This document shows, piece by piece, positions 8,184-19,431 of a stretch of 61,045 nt of DNA (positions within the stretch are counted from its first letter, which is position 1; the number at the start of each line of letters is the position of its first letter). The DNA is taken from contig JAFTGC010000046.1 of assembly GCA_017458105.1 (NCBI GenBank), forward strand, positions 1 to 61,045, given 5' to 3'. Made by a program: the position numbers and the translations under genes. This DNA comes from Ruminococcus sp. Its GTDB lineage: Bacteria > Bacillota > Clostridia > Oscillospirales > Acutalibacteraceae. The notes under the pieces were generated by a model. It saw only the letters and a list, made by a program, of their open reading frames with translations. It had not been told where the DNA came from and made no database searches.

Positions 8184-9059
8184 ATGAAAATTACAAAAGC
8201 TGTTATTCCGGCAGCGGGGCTTGGTACAAGGGTATTACCCGCTACAAAATCAATGCCTAAAGAGATGTTCCCAATTGTTGATAAACCGGCAATTCAGTAT
8301 ATTGTTGAAGAAGCCGTACAAGCTGGGATTACCGATATTCTCATTATCACAAACCGTGGCAAGGGAATAATTGAAGATCACTTTGACCGTTCACCTGAAC
8401 TTGAAAAAGCACTGGACAAGCCTGACAAGCAGGAGATACTTGAAGTGGTTAAAAACATATCAAAACTTGCAAATGTTACATTTATCAGACAGATTGAAAC
8501 AAAGGGTTTAGGCCACGCTATATTGAGAGCAAAAAATTTTGTAGGCAATGAACCTTTTGCAGTTATGTACGGCGATGATGTTATTGTGGGTGATGACCCA
8601 GCTGTAGGTCAGCTTATCAGAGCATATGGCGAATTTGGAAAAGGCGTAGTAGGCGTTAAACTTGTTCCTGAAAGCGAAATTCACAAGTATGGTTCTTTAA
8701 AAGTTGAAAATCTGCATGATAACATATTTAAATGTACCGATATGGTTGAAAAACCTCAAACACGTGAAGAAGTGCTCTCCTGCTATTCCATACTTGGCAG
8801 ATGTGTTCTACCACCGGATGTTTTTGAACTGCTTGAAAAAACTGAACCGGGGAAAAACGGCGAAATTCAGCTAACAGACGCTATGAAAAAAATTGCAACA
8901 AGCGAGGGTATGACCGCCGTTGAATACACAGGCACAAGATACGATATGGGCAATAAGCTTGGACTGTTACAGGCATCTGTTGAGGTTGGTATAAATCATC
9001 CTGAGATTGGTGACGGCTTTAAAAAGTATCTTAAAGAATTTGTTAAAACATTAGATTAA
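8184..9059 (+). CDS. galU: UTP-glucose-1-phosphate uridylyltransferase
   Basis: Makes UDP-glucose from glucose 1-phosphate and UTP, for glycolipid and exopolysaccharide synthesis. 291 residues, normal for GalU. The signature AVIPAAGLGTRVLPATKSMPKEM is at residues 5-27, with VDKPAIQYIVEEA, FAVMYGDDVI and the VEKP motif following. The ribosome site AGGAGG is 7 bp before the ATG, and a strong terminator follows the stop. Confidence 0.97.
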   Translation: MKITKAVIPAAGLGTRVLPATKSMPKEMFPIVDKPAIQYIVEEAVQAGITDILIITNRGKGIIEDHFDRSPELEKALDKPDKQEILEVVKNISKLANVTFIRQIETKGLGHAILRAKNFVGNEPFAVMYGDDVIVGDDPAVGQLIRAYGEFGKGVVGVKLVPESEIHKYGSLKVENLHDNIFKCTDMVEKPQTREEVLSCYSILGRCVLPPDVFELLEKTEPGKNGEIQLTDAMKKIATSEGMTAVEYTGTRYDMGNKLGLLQASVEVGINHPEIGDGFKKYLKEFVKTLD

Positions 9060-9066
9060 AAAATTA

Positions 9067-9093
9067 TCCATCTGCATTGCAGATGGATTTTTT
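9067..9093 (+). terminator. Rho-independent terminator of galU
   Basis: A 10-bp perfect inverted repeat (TCCATCTGCA and TGCAGATGGA) with a tight loop is followed by six U residues. Confidence 0.9.
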
Positions 9094-9111
9094 ACACTTT
9101 AATTTTAATAA

Positions 9112-11690
<2,579 letters not shown>

Positions 11691-11702
11691 AGTGGTTTCC
11701 TC

Positions 11703-12254
11703 CTAGAGAAGATTTTCATCATACACAGCACGGATACCGCCGATAAATTTTGGACGAGTGCGTGCAGCAATTACCCTTGCTTCGCCTATTGTCTTATTTA
11801 TTAGTTTAAGCGGAACGGCCGTTTCTTTAAGGTGCATACCGATAAGAACTCCACCTATATCTATGCCGGCATCTGCCTTTATATGCTCAACAATAACAGG
11901 ATTATCAAAGAGCTTGTATGCGGTTGTGGCTGAGGAACCGCCTGCCTTTGGCTGCGGAACCACATTGACCTGTTCAAGCATAAGTTTATCTGCAAGTTCT
12001 TTTTCAACGACCAAAGCACGGTTTAAATGCTCACAGCACTGAACTGCCATATAAATGCCCCTGGATTTAAGTTTCGGATAAAAAACTGAGTAAACATCAT
12101 CAGCAAGTGCTAAATTGCTGTCGGTACCCATAGGACTGCCGATTATTTCTGAGGTTGAACATCCGATTACAAGAATACTTCCGTTTATAAGATTTGCCTT
12201 TTCAACAACCTCATCAAAAACTGCTTTGACCTGTTCTTTTACATCAATATTCAT
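11703..12254 (-). CDS. UPF0340 (TIGR01440) family protein
   Basis: 183 residues, similar to Bacillus YwlG. Family stretches seen: GSILVIGCSTSEIIGSPMGTDS, GIYMAVQCCEHLNRALVVEKE, VVPQPKAGGSSATTAYK, GIDIGGVLIGMHLKETAVPL and IGEARVIAARTRPKFIGG. No biochemical function is established. ATG 12254 is chosen over an in-frame GTG at 12263 because AAGGTG is 6 bp upstream of the ATG. It heads the unit with the HD gene and ligA; the region just upstream carries two hairpins, including a terminator. Confidence 0.88.
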   Translation of the reverse strand: MNIDVKEQVKAVFDEVVEKANLINGSILVIGCSTSEIIGSPMGTDSNLALADDVYSVFYPKLKSRGIYMAVQCCEHLNRALVVEKELADKLMLEQVNVVPQPKAGGSSATTAYKLFDNPVIVEHIKADAGIDIGGVLIGMHLKETAVPLKLINKTIGEARVIAARTRPKFIGGIRAVYDENLL

Positions 12255-12273
12255 AGAAATCACCTTATTAAAT

Positions 12274-12360
12274 AAAAAAGGCTGTCAAACAGCCATACTT
12301 GCCCTGCCGAGATTTTACCCACGGCAGGGTTATGTACAATACGCTGAATTTAGGACAGCC
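12274..12360 (-). terminator. Terminator plus hairpin leader between ispH-rpsA and the UPF0340 unit
   Basis: On the minus strand the region holds a GGCTGTCC copy (12353-12360), a hairpin CCCTGCCG/CGGCAGGG (12302-12329), then a second hairpin GGCTGT-TTG-ACAGCC (12280-12294) followed by six U (12274-12279). The last is a convincing terminator. The first GGCTGTC could also pair with the terminator's 3' arm. The UPF0340 ribosome site begins right after the U-run. Confidence 0.75.
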
Positions 12361-12388
12361 AAGAAAATTTTAATTTATCCTTTGCGGA

Positions 12389-14362
12389 TTACTCAGCCTC
12401 TGTTTCGTCGGCAGTTGAATCCTTATCTGCAAGGAGTGCTCTGATTGAGAGAGAAACCCTCTTCTTATCAAAATCAATTGCAGTGATTTTTGCTTCTACT
12501 TCATCACCTACGGAAAGAACATCCTGTGGCTTATCAATTCTTCTGTCAGCAATCTGGCTGATGTGAATAAGACCGTCAATACCAGGAATAATGTTAGCAA
12601 ATGCACCAAATGTTGTAAGACCAACAATTTTGCACTTTACTACGCTGTCAACAGGATACTCGTTCTTGAGAATATACCAAGGGTTGTCCTCTTCTTTTTT
12701 ATATCCGAGAGAAATCTTCTTTGTTTCAGGGTTAATGTCCTTTACATAAACTTCAACCTCATCACCAACATTTACAACCTCTGACGGTGTTTTTATTCTT
12801 GACCAGCTAAGCTCGCTGATATGAATCATACCGTAAACGCCGCCAATATCAACAAAAGCACCGTAGCTTGTGAGAGATTTAACTATACCCTTATACTTAT
12901 TGCCTACAGCAAGATTTGCAAGAAGCTCTGCTTTTTCGGCTGCTCTTCTTTCACGAAGAACAGATTTAACCGAGCCGATAGCTCTCTTTCTTCTGCCCTT
13001 GCGTGATACTTCAATGAGCTTGTATTCTACTTCCTGACCAACAAATTTTGTGAGGTCTTCTTCTCTTGTAAGAGAAATCTGAGAAGCAGGAATAAAAATT
13101 CTGTTGCCCTTGAGCATTACAATAACGCCGCCGTTTACAGCCTCGATAACCTTGCCCTTGAAAATTTCATCTGTTTCGCCGAGAGCCTCGAGCTCTTCCC
13201 AGTTTTTCTGAGCGTCAACTCTCTTTTTGGAAAGCATAATTGTGCCTTCCTGGTCATTTGTTTTCATAATGAGGAGCTCTACCTCATCGCCTACTTTTAC
13301 AACATCCTCTGCACTTAGAGAGGTATCATATGTCAACTCGTCATAGGGAATGTAACCAGCCTGTTTTCTGCCTACATCAACTGAAACATCACCATTAGAG
13401 GCAATGCTCATTACAGTACCCACAACCCTCTCATTTGTATTCATACTTTTCAGAGATTCTTCCAACATCTCCTCAAAGCTCAATTCATTTTCGTTTACGC
13501 TGGATGTATTTACTTCACTCATCTTATCCAGTACCTCCTTAATTATCCTTGACGGTGTCGATGCGCCCGCTGTTACGCCAATAGTATCTGCTTTGCTGAT
13601 CTCTTTAAGGGGAAGTTCGTCTGCTGTTTCAATGAAAAAAGTTTTTTTACAATTTGACAAGCAGATATTATATAGCTTAAAAGAGTTGGAGCTGTGTTTA
13701 TCACCAATGACAAACATCATATCTACTGACTTTGAAATGTCAGCTGCTTCTTTCTGACGAATAGCTGTCGCATTACATATTGTATCAAAAATTTTTGAAT
13801 TTGTATAGTTGTTTTTTAATTTTTCTATGCTTTTTTCCCATTCTTTTAAATCAAAAGTGGTTTGTGCAACTATTTCTGTTACATTAGCATAATTTTCAGT
13901 TGTTTCAGCAAGAAGTTTGTCAAGCTCTTGCTGATTTTTAAATGTGTAACATTTGCCTGTGCAATGCCCCATTATCCCTTCAACCTCGGGATGACCGCTG
14001 TCACCTGCAATTATAACTGTGCTGCCGTTATCTCCTGCTTTTTTTACAAGACGATGTATTTTAGAAACAAAAGGGCAGGTAGCGTCAACATAATCAACAC
14101 CCATACTCTCGATTTCGTCAATAACAGATTTTGGTACGCCGTGCGATCGTATAACAACTGTATCGCCAGGTTTTGCCTCATTTACCGAATCAAGTGTGCG
14201 TACACCCTTTTCTTTAAGTTCGTTTACCATTTGCATATTGTGTATTATAGGGCCAAGCGTACATACATTTTTACCTTTTGAAATCAGGTTATAGACTATT
14301 TCAACTGCACGGTTTACACCAAAACAAAAACCTGCCGACTTTGCTAAGACTATGTTTTTCAT
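12389..14362 (-). CDS. ispH: IspH-RpsA fusion: HMBPP reductase and ribosomal protein S1
   Basis: Bifunctional 657-residue protein. Residues 1-285 are 4-hydroxy-3-methylbut-2-enyl diphosphate reductase, the last step of the MEP isoprenoid pathway, with iron-sulfur ligands C13, C96 and C196 and the motifs AGFCFGV and DATCPFV. From about residue 310 there are four S1 RNA-binding repeats (GTVMSIASNGDVSVDVG, KGKVIEAVNGGVIVML, KGIVKSLTSYGAFVDIG, KCKIVGLTTFGAFANI), as in ribosomal protein S1. Such fusions are known in Clostridia. It overlaps plsC by 4 bp and sits in the conserved HI0933-cmk-plsC-ispH/rpsA run. Confidence 0.96.
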   Translation of the reverse strand: MKNIVLAKSAGFCFGVNRAVEIVYNLISKGKNVCTLGPIIHNMQMVNELKEKGVRTLDSVNEAKPGDTVVIRSHGVPKSVIDEIESMGVDYVDATCPFVSKIHRLVKKAGDNGSTVIIAGDSGHPEVEGIMGHCTGKCYTFKNQQELDKLLAETTENYANVTEIVAQTTFDLKEWEKSIEKLKNNYTNSKIFDTICNATAIRQKEAADISKSVDMMFVIGDKHSSNSFKLYNICLSNCKKTFFIETADELPLKEISKADTIGVTAGASTPSRIIKEVLDKMSEVNTSSVNENELSFEEMLEESLKSMNTNERVVGTVMSIASNGDVSVDVGRKQAGYIPYDELTYDTSLSAEDVVKVGDEVELLIMKTNDQEGTIMLSKKRVDAQKNWEELEALGETDEIFKGKVIEAVNGGVIVMLKGNRIFIPASQISLTREEDLTKFVGQEVEYKLIEVSRKGRRKRAIGSVKSVLRERRAAEKAELLANLAVGNKYKGIVKSLTSYGAFVDIGGVYGMIHISELSWSRIKTPSEVVNVGDEVEVYVKDINPETKKISLGYKKEEDNPWYILKNEYPVDSVVKCKIVGLTTFGAFANIIPGIDGLIHISQIADRRIDKPQDVLSVGDEVEAKITAIDFDKKRVSLSIRALLADKDSTADETEAE

Positions 14363-15009
14363 TTGTCAACTCTATCCGTTTCCCTGAATTCAGTTATTTT
14401 TGCCATAATGATTTTTGATGCCTCACGGTATTCTTTAGGTGACGGATTTTCTGCATCTGTAAATCCGAGTTCTTCGTAACTGATAGGCTTACCAATGTGA
14501 ATTATACGCTTTGAAAACACACTGTGAGTTTTGCCTACAACTGTGATACACATAGGAACAACCGGAGCTTTTGTCTGCCTTGCAATTACCGCACAACCGC
14601 TGCGAGGACGCATAAGCTCGCCGGTTTTGGTTCTGCCGCCCTCGATGAAGATTGTCATAATCTTACCGTGGTTAAGCAAATCCTCGCCTGTGGCAATAGC
14701 TTTACCGTCATTCGCCCCTCGGGTTACAGGGAACGCTCCGAGGATGCGTATAAGCCCACCAAAAAATTTATTTTTGAACAATTCAACCTTTGCCATAAAA
14801 TAAACTCTGCGTTTATTGGTTAGTCCAACAAAAACCGGGTCGGTATTTGACAAATGGTTTGAGGCTATCATATAACTTCCTGTTTTGGGAAGTTCGCACT
14901 CTTTTATCACTTTATATCTGTAAATCAGCTTGAATATAGGAATAAGCAAAATCTTTGCAAAATTGTAGAACACAAGATGTTCTTTAATTTTTACTTCTGT
15001 TTCCTGCAT
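14359..15009 (-). CDS. plsC: 1-acyl-sn-glycerol-3-phosphate acyltransferase
   Basis: Membrane-associated acyltransferase making phosphatidic acid from lysophosphatidate. 216 residues. The catalytic HX4D motif is NHLSNTDP (H52, D57), and the substrate-binding motif FIEGGRTKTGELM is an EGTRS-type block. It overlaps cmk by one base upstream and ispH-rpsA by four bases downstream, so translation is coupled. AGGAG lies 8 bp before the ATG. Confidence 0.93.
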   Translation of the reverse strand: MQETEVKIKEHLVFYNFAKILLIPIFKLIYRYKVIKECELPKTGSYMIASNHLSNTDPVFVGLTNKRRVYFMAKVELFKNKFFGGLIRILGAFPVTRGANDGKAIATGEDLLNHGKIMTIFIEGGRTKTGELMRPRSGCAVIARQTKAPVVPMCITVVGKTHSVFSKRIIHIGKPISYEELGFTDAENPSPKEYREASKIIMAKITEFRETDRVDK

Positions 15010-15677
15010 TAAATATTCTCCTTTATTGTTTTGAGAATGAGTTGCTTTGAGCCTTCAAAATCAAGCTCCGAAGTATCCAGCGTTATACTATCATCAGCTG
15101 GCTTGAGCGGGGCAATATCTCTATGAATATCCTTATAGTCACGCTCGTTTACATCACGAAGAACTTCTTCATAACGGCAATCTATGCCTTTTTCTATGTT
15201 TTCTTTATATCTCCTCATTGCTCTGGTTTCGGCTGAAGCTGTTAGGAAAATTTTTACCTTGGCATCAGGAAGTACAACCGTTCCTATATCTCTGCCGTCC
15301 ATAATAACATTTTCACTCTTTGCAATGTTTCGCTGAAGATCAAGAAGAAATGCACGAACCTCAGGAACCGCTGAAACTGCCGAAGCATACATTGAAGCTT
15401 CAGGCGTACGGATTAATCCGGAAACATCTTCACCGTTGAGAAGTACAATCTGAGCACCTTCATCATTAAAGGCAAGCTCAATTTTAATCTCGCTAAGGAT
15501 TGAAACTATACCGTTTGTATCCTCTTTATTTATGTTTTTTCTGGCAGCTGCAAGTCCGATTGTTCTGTAAAGTGCACCTGTATCTACATATATAAATGAA
15601 AGCTCCTCCGCAACTTTTCTTGAAAGAGTTGATTTGCCTGCTCCTGCAGGGCCGTCGATAGCAATTGCAATTGACAT
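15009..15677 (-). CDS. cmk: Cytidylate kinase
   Basis: Phosphorylates CMP and dCMP using ATP. 222 residues. The P-loop is GPAGAGKST (residues 9-17), followed by VDTGALYRTIG, VIMDGRDIGTVVLPDA and the RRYKENIEKG lid region. It is translationally coupled to plsC (one-base overlap). The upstream HI0933-type gene is 30 bp away in the same direction. Confidence 0.96.
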   Translation of the reverse strand: MSIAIAIDGPAGAGKSTLSRKVAEELSFIYVDTGALYRTIGLAAARKNINKEDTNGIVSILSEIKIELAFNDEGAQIVLLNGEDVSGLIRTPEASMYASAVSAVPEVRAFLLDLQRNIAKSENVIMDGRDIGTVVLPDAKVKIFLTASAETRAMRRYKENIEKGIDCRYEEVLRDVNERDYKDIHRDIAPLKPADDSITLDTSELDFEGSKQLILKTIKENI

Positions 15678-15707
15678 ATAAATATTTCCTTTCTTTTTAG
15701 CAATACT

Positions 15708-16949
15708 CTAGTATGGCATTGAATTTATTGCACTGTAATACCCGGCTAGTCTACCGGTTGAAAAAGCAATCTGTAGGTTAAAACCGCCTGTGTAGGCATC
15801 TACATCAATGACTTCACCACAGAAGAAAAGTCCGCTCACCATTTTGCTCTCCATAGTTTTAGGATTAATTTCTTTGACGGAAACACCTCCCGAGGTAATA
15901 ATCGCCTCTTTAATGCTCCCGAGTGATTTTATATTTATTTTTAAATTTTTCAGCAATTTATTCAGTGCGTACCGTTCTTCCTTTGTTACGGAATTACAGC
16001 GTTTTGTAGGTTCAACTCCCCATAAATCAAGTATGACCGGGATTAATTTTTTAGGCAGTAATTCTTTAAATGAATTATTCAATTGATTATTCTTATATTT
16101 TTCAAATGTTCTTTGAAGTCTTAAATCCAGTTTTTCTTCTGAAAGAGCAGGCTTTAAGTCAATTTTGACATTGTAGCTTTTTTTGCCGAAATTACGCATA
16201 TTTGCACTGGCAGAAAGCACCATCGGACCTGAAATTCCATTTTGAGTAAACAGCATCTCTCCAAAATCAGAATAAATTTCAGCACCATTTTCATACACTG
16301 TCAAACGGACATTTTTGAGCGACAGTCCTTGCAGTTGTCCGCAAAATTTATCACTTGAAACAAGTCCTACCAAAGAAGGTTTAAGTTCTGTTACTTTGTG
16401 ACCTACAGAGCGTGCAAGCTTATAGCCGTCGCCTGTTGAGCCTGTTCCCGGATAACTGAGTCCTCCGGTTGCAATGATAACACAATCAGCGTTGTACTGC
16501 CTGCCCATTGTATCCGTTACACCTGTGACTTTTATGTTGTCGGTAATCAATGTTTTAACGGTTGATTCGATTACATTAACTCCACTGTTATCTACAAAAT
16601 TTCTCAGAGCGTCGGCAACATCCATTGCTCTGTCTGAAATAGGAAAAACACGGTTTCCACGCTCAGTTTTTGTTTGCAGACCCAAATCATTAAAAAAATC
16701 AATTGTATCCTGAGTTGTAAAATTATTTATAGCACTGTAAAGAAACCTTGGATTAGTAGGCACATTGGCGATAAAAGTGCTGTTATCACAATTATTTGTT
16801 AAATTACACCGCCCTTTGCCTGTAACGAGTATTTTTCGACCTGTACGGCTGTTTTTCTCAAGCAATGTTACATCAGCACCGTAATATGCGGCTGTTCCTG
16901 CCGCCATAAGTCCTGCCGCACCACCGCCTACAACTACTACATCAGACAT
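15708..16949 (-). CDS. HI0933/YhiN-family flavoprotein
   Basis: 413-residue FAD-binding protein. The dinucleotide-binding fold opens the protein (VVVVGGGAAGLMAAGTAA), followed by KILVTGKGRCNLTNNC, typical of the family, TGGLSYPGTGSTGDGY, and the C-terminal GLFFCGEVIDVDAYTGGFNLQ. These proteins are annotated as NAD(P)/FAD-dependent oxidoreductases or dehydrosqualene-desaturase-like; no substrate is established. It overlaps the RpiR regulator by 8 bp upstream and belongs to the cmk-plsC-ispH/rpsA gene run. Confidence 0.92.
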   Translation of the reverse strand: MSDVVVVGGGAAGLMAAGTAAYYGADVTLLEKNSRTGRKILVTGKGRCNLTNNCDNSTFIANVPTNPRFLYSAINNFTTQDTIDFFNDLGLQTKTERGNRVFPISDRAMDVADALRNFVDNSGVNVIESTVKTLITDNIKVTGVTDTMGRQYNADCVIIATGGLSYPGTGSTGDGYKLARSVGHKVTELKPSLVGLVSSDKFCGQLQGLSLKNVRLTVYENGAEIYSDFGEMLFTQNGISGPMVLSASANMRNFGKKSYNVKIDLKPALSEEKLDLRLQRTFEKYKNNQLNNSFKELLPKKLIPVILDLWGVEPTKRCNSVTKEERYALNKLLKNLKINIKSLGSIKEAIITSGGVSVKEINPKTMESKMVSGLFFCGEVIDVDAYTGGFNLQIAFSTGRLAGYYSAINSMPY

Positions 16950-17832
16950 TTTTGGGGTCCTCTGTTACTTCGACATCTTGCCTTGTGTAAACACTCTGGG
17001 TTGTCCACACTTCTTCAAGCTGGCGGAAAGTTTCTACCACTTTATCCTTCTGTTTTAGCACACATGCAACAATAACTGCATTAATCAGTGAAAGCGGTGC
17101 AACAAGAGAATCGACCACAGAAGCCATATCACTTCTGGCAATCAGTACTGAATCGGCACATTCAACAAGCGGAGAAACCATACTGTCGGTTATGGCAATA
17201 ACATCAGCATTTCTTTCCCGAGCAAACTGCATTGCCTCAACCGCTGTTGTACTGTATCTTGGAAAGCTTATACCAATCATAACATCTTTTTCTGATATTC
17301 TGAACAATTGTTCATACATACCGCTTTTGGAAGATGTATTTATTATACGGACATTACCGAAAATGAGCTCAAGGTAATATCCAAGAAAACCGGCTAGTGC
17401 AGAAGTTGACCGAACGGCAACAACATAGATATTACCTGCATTGGAGATAGATGAAATTGCCTTTTCAAAATCTTCACGAGAAACTTCATCTATTGTTCTT
17501 CTGATTTTTTCAATATCCTGATTTAATACACTGGTAAGTATATCACCGTCGCCTATTCTGTTTTCGGTTACTTCAATACGCTGTACAGAGGTTAGTTTCT
17601 CCTTAATCATTTCCTGCATTGCCTTTTGCAGGGCAGGATAACCGTTATAACCCAGCTCGGAAGCAAAACGAACAACCGTACTTTCGGAAACTCCTACGAT
17701 TTCACCCAGACGGAATGCCGTCATATATGCAGCCTTGTCGTAATGCTCTTCGATATATTTTGCAATTCTTTTCTGACCTTTTGAGAATGTGTTCATTTTT
17801 AGTTCAATTCTCGTAAGCAAGTGTTTTATCAT
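16942..17832 (-). CDS. MurR/RpiR-family transcriptional regulator
   Basis: 296 residues: an N-terminal helix-turn-helix (LGEIVGVSESTVVRFASELGYNGYPAL) and a C-terminal SIS sugar-phosphate-binding domain from about residue 125 (NIYVVAVRSTSALAGFLGYYLELI, then VMIGISFPRYSTTAVEAMQFAR). Members sense phosphosugars. ATG 17832 is used, with an AGTGGGG site upstream; a GTG five codons earlier is possible. No sugar catabolic genes adjoin; it overlaps the HI0933-type gene instead. Confidence 0.9.
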   Translation of the reverse strand: MIKHLLTRIELKMNTFSKGQKRIAKYIEEHYDKAAYMTAFRLGEIVGVSESTVVRFASELGYNGYPALQKAMQEMIKEKLTSVQRIEVTENRIGDGDILTSVLNQDIEKIRRTIDEVSREDFEKAISSISNAGNIYVVAVRSTSALAGFLGYYLELIFGNVRIINTSSKSGMYEQLFRISEKDVMIGISFPRYSTTAVEAMQFARERNADVIAITDSMVSPLVECADSVLIARSDMASVVDSLVAPLSLINAVIVACVLKQKDKVVETFRQLEEVWTTQSVYTRQDVEVTEDPKNV

Positions 17833-17940
17833 AACACAATACCCCACTTTAAAATGTAATTTTTATTTTATCATACAGTTTTTGATTTTTCAAGAGAGAT
17901 TATAAAATCGTAATATGTAAATAATTATGTAATACGAATA

Positions 17941-17974
17941 TGGCAACACCGCACAACTTTGCACAGTATTGCCA
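17941..17974 (-). terminator. Hairpin downstream of the rhodanese-TusA-DsrE gene
   Basis: TGGCAAtACtGTGCAA pairs with TTGTGCgGTgTTGCCA on the minus strand through several G-U pairs. The following U content is poor. The arm CAACACCGCACAA (17944-17956) recurs exactly in the cotJ terminator at 58413-58425. Confidence 0.5.
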
Positions 17975-18037
17975 CATTCGCTAAAAATATTTATAAGGAA
18001 GGATTAAGATATTATCAAAATAAATTGTGTAATCACT

Positions 18038-19111
18038 TTAAATGAACAGGCTCATATCGGACTTTTCGCCTGAACCGAGGAAAGTTGAAACTCCGCCAAG
18101 TTCTACCCCCTCAATGAGTTCTTCCTGATGGATACCCATAATGTCCATTGACATCTGACAAGCTACTATTCTTACACCGTGAGCTTTTGCACTTTCAATA
18201 AGCTCTTCCAGTGAACTTATACCCCTTTGTTTCATTATGCCACGAATCATTTTTGCACCCGCTCCACCCATATTCATGCGTGAAAGTCCGAGTTTTTTTG
18301 ACCCTCTTGGCATCATAAATCCAAACATTTTCTCAATAAAAGTCTTTTTTACTTTGATTTTTTCCGGACGGCGGAGTATGTTAAGCCCCCAGAATGTGAA
18401 GAACATTGTTACCTTTCTTCCCATTGCAGCCGCTCCGTTTGCTATAATAAATGAAGCGATAGTCTTATCAAGGTCACCTGAAAAAACAACAAAGGTTTTG
18501 TCATTTTGTTCTTCAACTGATGCGGATTTTGTTTTTTCAGGATTTTTTCTTGTTATGTTAGCCTTTATAATTCCATCTGAAACCTCTATATTATCAAGAG
18601 TGTTGCCTGTTCTTTCGCACCAAACCTTTATATCGGATTCAAATGCGTCCTCGGTTGCCTCAACATAAATTTTGGTGCCCTGCGGTTTATCTCTTAGATA
18701 ATCTGCCACCTTGACAATCGGCCCCGGGCATTTTAAACCCTTGGCATCTATAAAAGCAGGTTTAATTTCTTCTGATTTTGCAGACTTTTGTACAGGTTTT
18801 TGAGTACTTTTATTTATGTAATCCCTATATGCTTTATAACCTCCTTCAAGGTTAGTGACATTATATCCCCTGTCACCGAGAATTTCCGCAACCTCTTCGC
18901 TCCAGTCGCCCACACGGCAATACACATAAACAGGTTTATCTTTGGGTATTGTATCGAGCTTTGTGGCAAATGAAGAAAAAGGAATATTGATTGCACCTTC
19001 AATAGAACTTACAATTAACTCATCAGGCTCTCTTAAATCAACAAGGGTTACCGTTGAAAAATCAAGCATTGCAAAATTCTCCGCACTTATCCTTTTAAAT
19101 ACTTCTCCCAT
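18038..19111 (-). CDS. Rhodanese-TusA-DsrE three-domain sulfur-transfer protein
   Basis: 357 residues. Residues 1-105: rhodanese domain with the persulfide Cys65 in VYCRVGDWSEEV. Residues 120-190: TusA domain with KGLKCPGPIVKVADYL, where the CPxP cysteine accepts sulfur. Residues 200-357: DsrE/DsrF/DrsH-like domain (KTFVVFSGDLDKTIASFIIAN, then MGGAGAKMIRGIM and IVACQMSMDIMGI). These three modules usually form the C-terminal part of CoA-disulfide-reductase-type flavoproteins; here the flavin part is missing. Internal persulfide relay is likely. ATG 19111 follows GGAG with 7 bp spacing. It lies near the sulfur-assimilation region but in its own unit. Confidence 0.88.
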   Translation of the reverse strand: MGEVFKRISAENFAMLDFSTVTLVDLREPDELIVSSIEGAINIPFSSFATKLDTIPKDKPVYVYCRVGDWSEEVAEILGDRGYNVTNLEGGYKAYRDYINKSTQKPVQKSAKSEEIKPAFIDAKGLKCPGPIVKVADYLRDKPQGTKIYVEATEDAFESDIKVWCERTGNTLDNIEVSDGIIKANITRKNPEKTKSASVEEQNDKTFVVFSGDLDKTIASFIIANGAAAMGRKVTMFFTFWGLNILRRPEKIKVKKTFIEKMFGFMMPRGSKKLGLSRMNMGGAGAKMIRGIMKQRGISSLEELIESAKAHGVRIVACQMSMDIMGIHQEELIEGVELGGVSTFLGSGEKSDMSLFI

Positions 19112-19223
19112 AATCAATCTCCAAAATCTTATTTCTCTTACAATTAACTATTGTATCACAAAAAATTGAAAAATCTATAAATATACACTCGAAAATATTT
19201 AGAATATAATCTCTCTGCATTTT

Positions 19224-19252
19224 TTGACTGTATTATTACTTTGATGTATACT
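19224..19252 (+). promoter_or_regulatory. Promoter of the large secreted protein gene
   Basis: TTGACT (19224-19229), a 17-bp spacer and TATACT (19247-19252). The transcript would start near 19259, exactly at a GAAAACC/GGTTTTC hairpin (19259-19294), giving a 5' leader of about 170 bases. Confidence 0.65.
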
Positions 19253-19326
19253 TGTGTAGAAAACCAATTATTCCTATATATTAAATAGGTTTTCAAAAAA
19301 ACAGAACATGAGGAGAGATGTAAATT

Positions 19327-19386
19327 ATGAAAATCAAGCAAATTATTACATCAAATATCAATAATAAACGAATGTACCGATGTTGA
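19327..19386 (+). CDS. Possible 19-residue leader peptide
   Basis: The frame encodes MKIKQIITSNINNKRMYRC and stops 45 bp before the large secreted protein gene. A GAGGAGAG ribosome site lies 9-10 bp upstream. It sits within the leader transcribed from the promoter at 19224-19252. It may be a regulatory upstream ORF or chance. It shares a Cys-stop ending with the short ORF in front of the sulfate-binding protein gene. Confidence 0.4.
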   Translation: MKIKQIITSNINNKRMYRC

Positions 19387-19431
19387 GCTTTTATAAAATA
19401 AAATCTAAATAAATTTTTACGGAGGTCAACA

